Positions 6,208 through 7,188 of a DNA stretch of 7,188 bases are shown one piece after another. Each line of letters opens with the position of its first letter. Position 1 is the first letter of the stretch. The position numbers were made by a program, and so were the translations under genes. The DNA comes from Anaerolineae bacterium (GTDB taxonomy: Bacteria; Chloroflexota; Anaerolineae; DUEN01): NCBI GenBank assembly GCA_021159845.1, contig JAGHDS010000228.1:1-7188 (forward strand), in the 5' to 3' direction. The notes below the pieces were generated by a model. That model was not told where the DNA came from. It did no database searches and worked only from the letters and a program-made list of their open reading frames with translations.

Positions 6208-6711
6208 CTACCAGACATCGTTCCAGTCAGAGCGGCGAGCGCGCACCGCTTGGATGATCTCCTCCCACCGGGCCTGCTGTGGCGTCACTGTTGCCAGCGC
6301 GAGCAGGGCAACCAGCGTGAGTGCGAACAAATAGGGCAATTGCCCATCAAGCACGAAGAGAATCAGCCCAAGTAATGCTACCAGATGCGCACCGCTGATC
6401 GCGATCATAAACGAGCGCTGTAGCTGGACTACCACAGCGGACAGCCGGTTGACCCCCGGGCGGCGTGCCAGCCGGTCCGGATCGGCCAGCCGCGCTGGGA
6501 TGAGAAAAGTGAACACGCCAAGGATCCCCGCCGCGGCCAGACCCACAAGGATCAATACGAGAATGTGGGTCGGCCGTGAGAAGAATACCACTCCCCGCAT
6601 CCCAATAACTTTGTACGCCAGGAACCCAATGATTGCATACAGCAATACACTGCCGCGGAACAGCCACAACATAGCGCGCATCGCCCGCACTCGGCCCGCC
6701 ACGTCGATCAT
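6208..6711 (-). CDS. Unrecognised four-helix integral membrane protein
   Basis: I do not recognise the family of this 167-aa protein. Four hydrophobic segments are visible, at about residues 14-36, 49-72, 101-121 and 125-143. There is a basic N-terminus (RVRAMR), a charged loop at 73-90 (ARLADPDRLARRPG) and a charged C-terminal tail ending SDWNDVW. Applying the positive-inside rule by eye puts both termini and the 73-90 loop in the cytoplasm. No catalytic or transport motif is evident. The ATG at 6711 is preceded by AGGAGG with a short spacing of about 3. Internal Met11 and Met14 are alternative starts but lack a comparable site. It lies 47 bases after the carboxyltransferase gene and 78 before biotin carboxylase, on the same strand, so it is probably cotranscribed with a soluble enzyme complex. 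A role in tethering or in an unrelated envelope process cannot be told from sequence. Confidence 0.82.
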   Translation of the reverse strand: MIDVAGRVRAMRAMLWLFRGSVLLYAIIGFLAYKVIGMRGVVFFSRPTHILVLILVGLAAAGILGVFTFLIPARLADPDRLARRPGVNRLSAVVVQLQRSFMIAISGAHLVALLGLILFVLDGQLPYLFALTLVALLALATVTPQQARWEEIIQAVRARRSDWNDVW

Positions 6712-6741
6712 ACCCCTCCTCGACCAGCAAAAACTCTCATC

Positions 6742-6763
6742 TCAGGATCAAATCAGGATCAAA
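6742..6763. repeat. 11-bp tandem duplication at the end of the carboxyltransferase gene
   Basis: TCAGGATCAAA occurs twice back to back (6742-6752 and 6753-6763). The second copy contains the TGA stop of the carboxyltransferase gene (6761-6759 on the minus strand); the first falls in the intergenic spacer. It looks like a small slippage duplication. The protein end is the same with or without it, because the stop precedes the extra copy. Confidence 0.8.
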
Positions 6764-7188
6764 GCGGGATATTCCCGTGTTTTTTCGGCGGGTTGGTATC
6801 CCGCTTATTCTGCAACATCTCCAAAGCATTGATCAAACGCGGCCGCGTCTCACGCGGCTCGATCACGTCGTCCAGATAACCGCGAGCGGCCGCGACGTAT
6901 GGATTGGCGAACTTTTCCCGATACTCCGCGACCAGCCGTTGCCGCTCGGCCTTCGGGTCAGCAGCGGCAGCGATCTCTCGCCTGAAGATGATGTTCACGG
7001 CTGCCTCCGGCCCCATCACCGCGATCTCGGCCGTCGGCCAGGCCAGGTTGATGTCACCCCGCAATGCTTTAGGGGACATCACGCAGTATGCCCCACCATA
7101 GGATTTCCGGGTGATCACTGTGATCTTAGGCACGGTGGCTTCGGCATAAGCGAACAGCAGCTTAGCACCATGACGGATGATCCCCCCA
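6759..7188 (-). CDS. pccB: Acyl/propionyl-CoA carboxylase carboxyltransferase subunit, C-terminal part
   Basis: The last 142 residues are present; the frame runs on past the window edge, so the start and the N-terminal half are missing. Carboxyltransferases of this type are about 510-530 aa, form hexamers, and transfer the carboxyl group from biotin to acyl-CoA. The visible part begins GGIIRHGAKLLFAYAEATVPK and continues with SYGGAYCVMSPKALRGD, AWPTAEIAVMGPEAAVNIIFRREI, a helical stretch, FANPYVAAARGYLDDVI with the conserved RPRLI, and the family-typical ending KKHGNIPL. All are hallmarks of PccB/AccD5-type enzymes. Residue 35 of this fragment (codon 7085-7083) is Cys in GGAYCVM, where propionyl-specific Streptomyces PccB has Asp; see the findings. 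With accC, accB, epimerase and mutase downstream, a propionyl-CoA carboxylase role is most likely, but dual acetyl/propionyl use is possible. Confidence 0.93.
   Translation of the reverse strand, partial: GGIIRHGAKLLFAYAEATVPKITVITRKSYGGAYCVMSPKALRGDINLAWPTAEIAVMGPEAAVNIIFRREIAAAADPKAERQRLVAEYREKFANPYVAAARGYLDDVIEPRETRPRLINALEMLQNKRDTNPPKKHGNIPL

Noticed and set aside
5707..6375. 222-codon open frame on the plus strand
   Set aside because: It is antisense to the start of accC and the end of the membrane protein gene, with no recognisable motif or supporting ribosome binding site.

Overview
The window reads as a chromosomal stretch from a GC-rich bacterium, most likely a member of the Chloroflexota. 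That placement is an inference. It rests on the split methylmalonyl-CoA mutase, the separate biotin carboxylase (about 505 aa) and biotin carrier (165 aa) genes, and the look of the LysM-type secreted protein. No rRNA or other marker gene is present to prove it. All supported genes lie on the minus strand, so the order below follows transcription, from high to low coordinates.

Upstream block (7188 to 4118): the 3' end of an acyl/propionyl-CoA carboxylase carboxyltransferase subunit enters from the window edge. It is followed by an unrecognised four-helix membrane protein (6711-6208), biotin carboxylase (6129-4612) and the biotin carboxyl carrier protein (4615-4118). The last two overlap by an ATGA. 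Together the carboxyltransferase, biotin carboxylase and carrier form a biotin-dependent acyl-CoA carboxylase, probably turning propionyl-CoA into (S)-methylmalonyl-CoA.

Middle (4117 to 3613): about 505 bases with no convincing gene. The stretch holds a perfect 10-bp inverted repeat (3900-3929), weaker inverted repeats and a weak candidate promoter.

Downstream block (3612 to 237): the catalytic large subunit of methylmalonyl-CoA mutase, without a B12-binding domain; an unrecognised 418-aa membrane-anchored protein with a TPR-like tail; and methylmalonyl-CoA epimerase. Spacings are 21 and 37 bases, so this looks like one operon. With the carboxylase it completes propionyl-CoA to (S)-methylmalonyl-CoA to (R)-methylmalonyl-CoA to succinyl-CoA, apart from the B12-binding small subunit and the MeaB-type chaperone, which are not in the window.

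Left edge (152 to 1): the start of an exported LysM protein with its own Shine-Dalgarno, preceded by an AT-rich palindrome (182-200) that may be an operator.

The known part is ordinary central carbon metabolism. The points of interest are the two unrecognised membrane proteins embedded in the cluster, a cysteine at the expected acyl-specificity position of the carboxyltransferase, the palindrome before the LysM gene, and the strong hairpin in the gap. I see no CRISPR array, insertion sequence, tRNA or rRNA.
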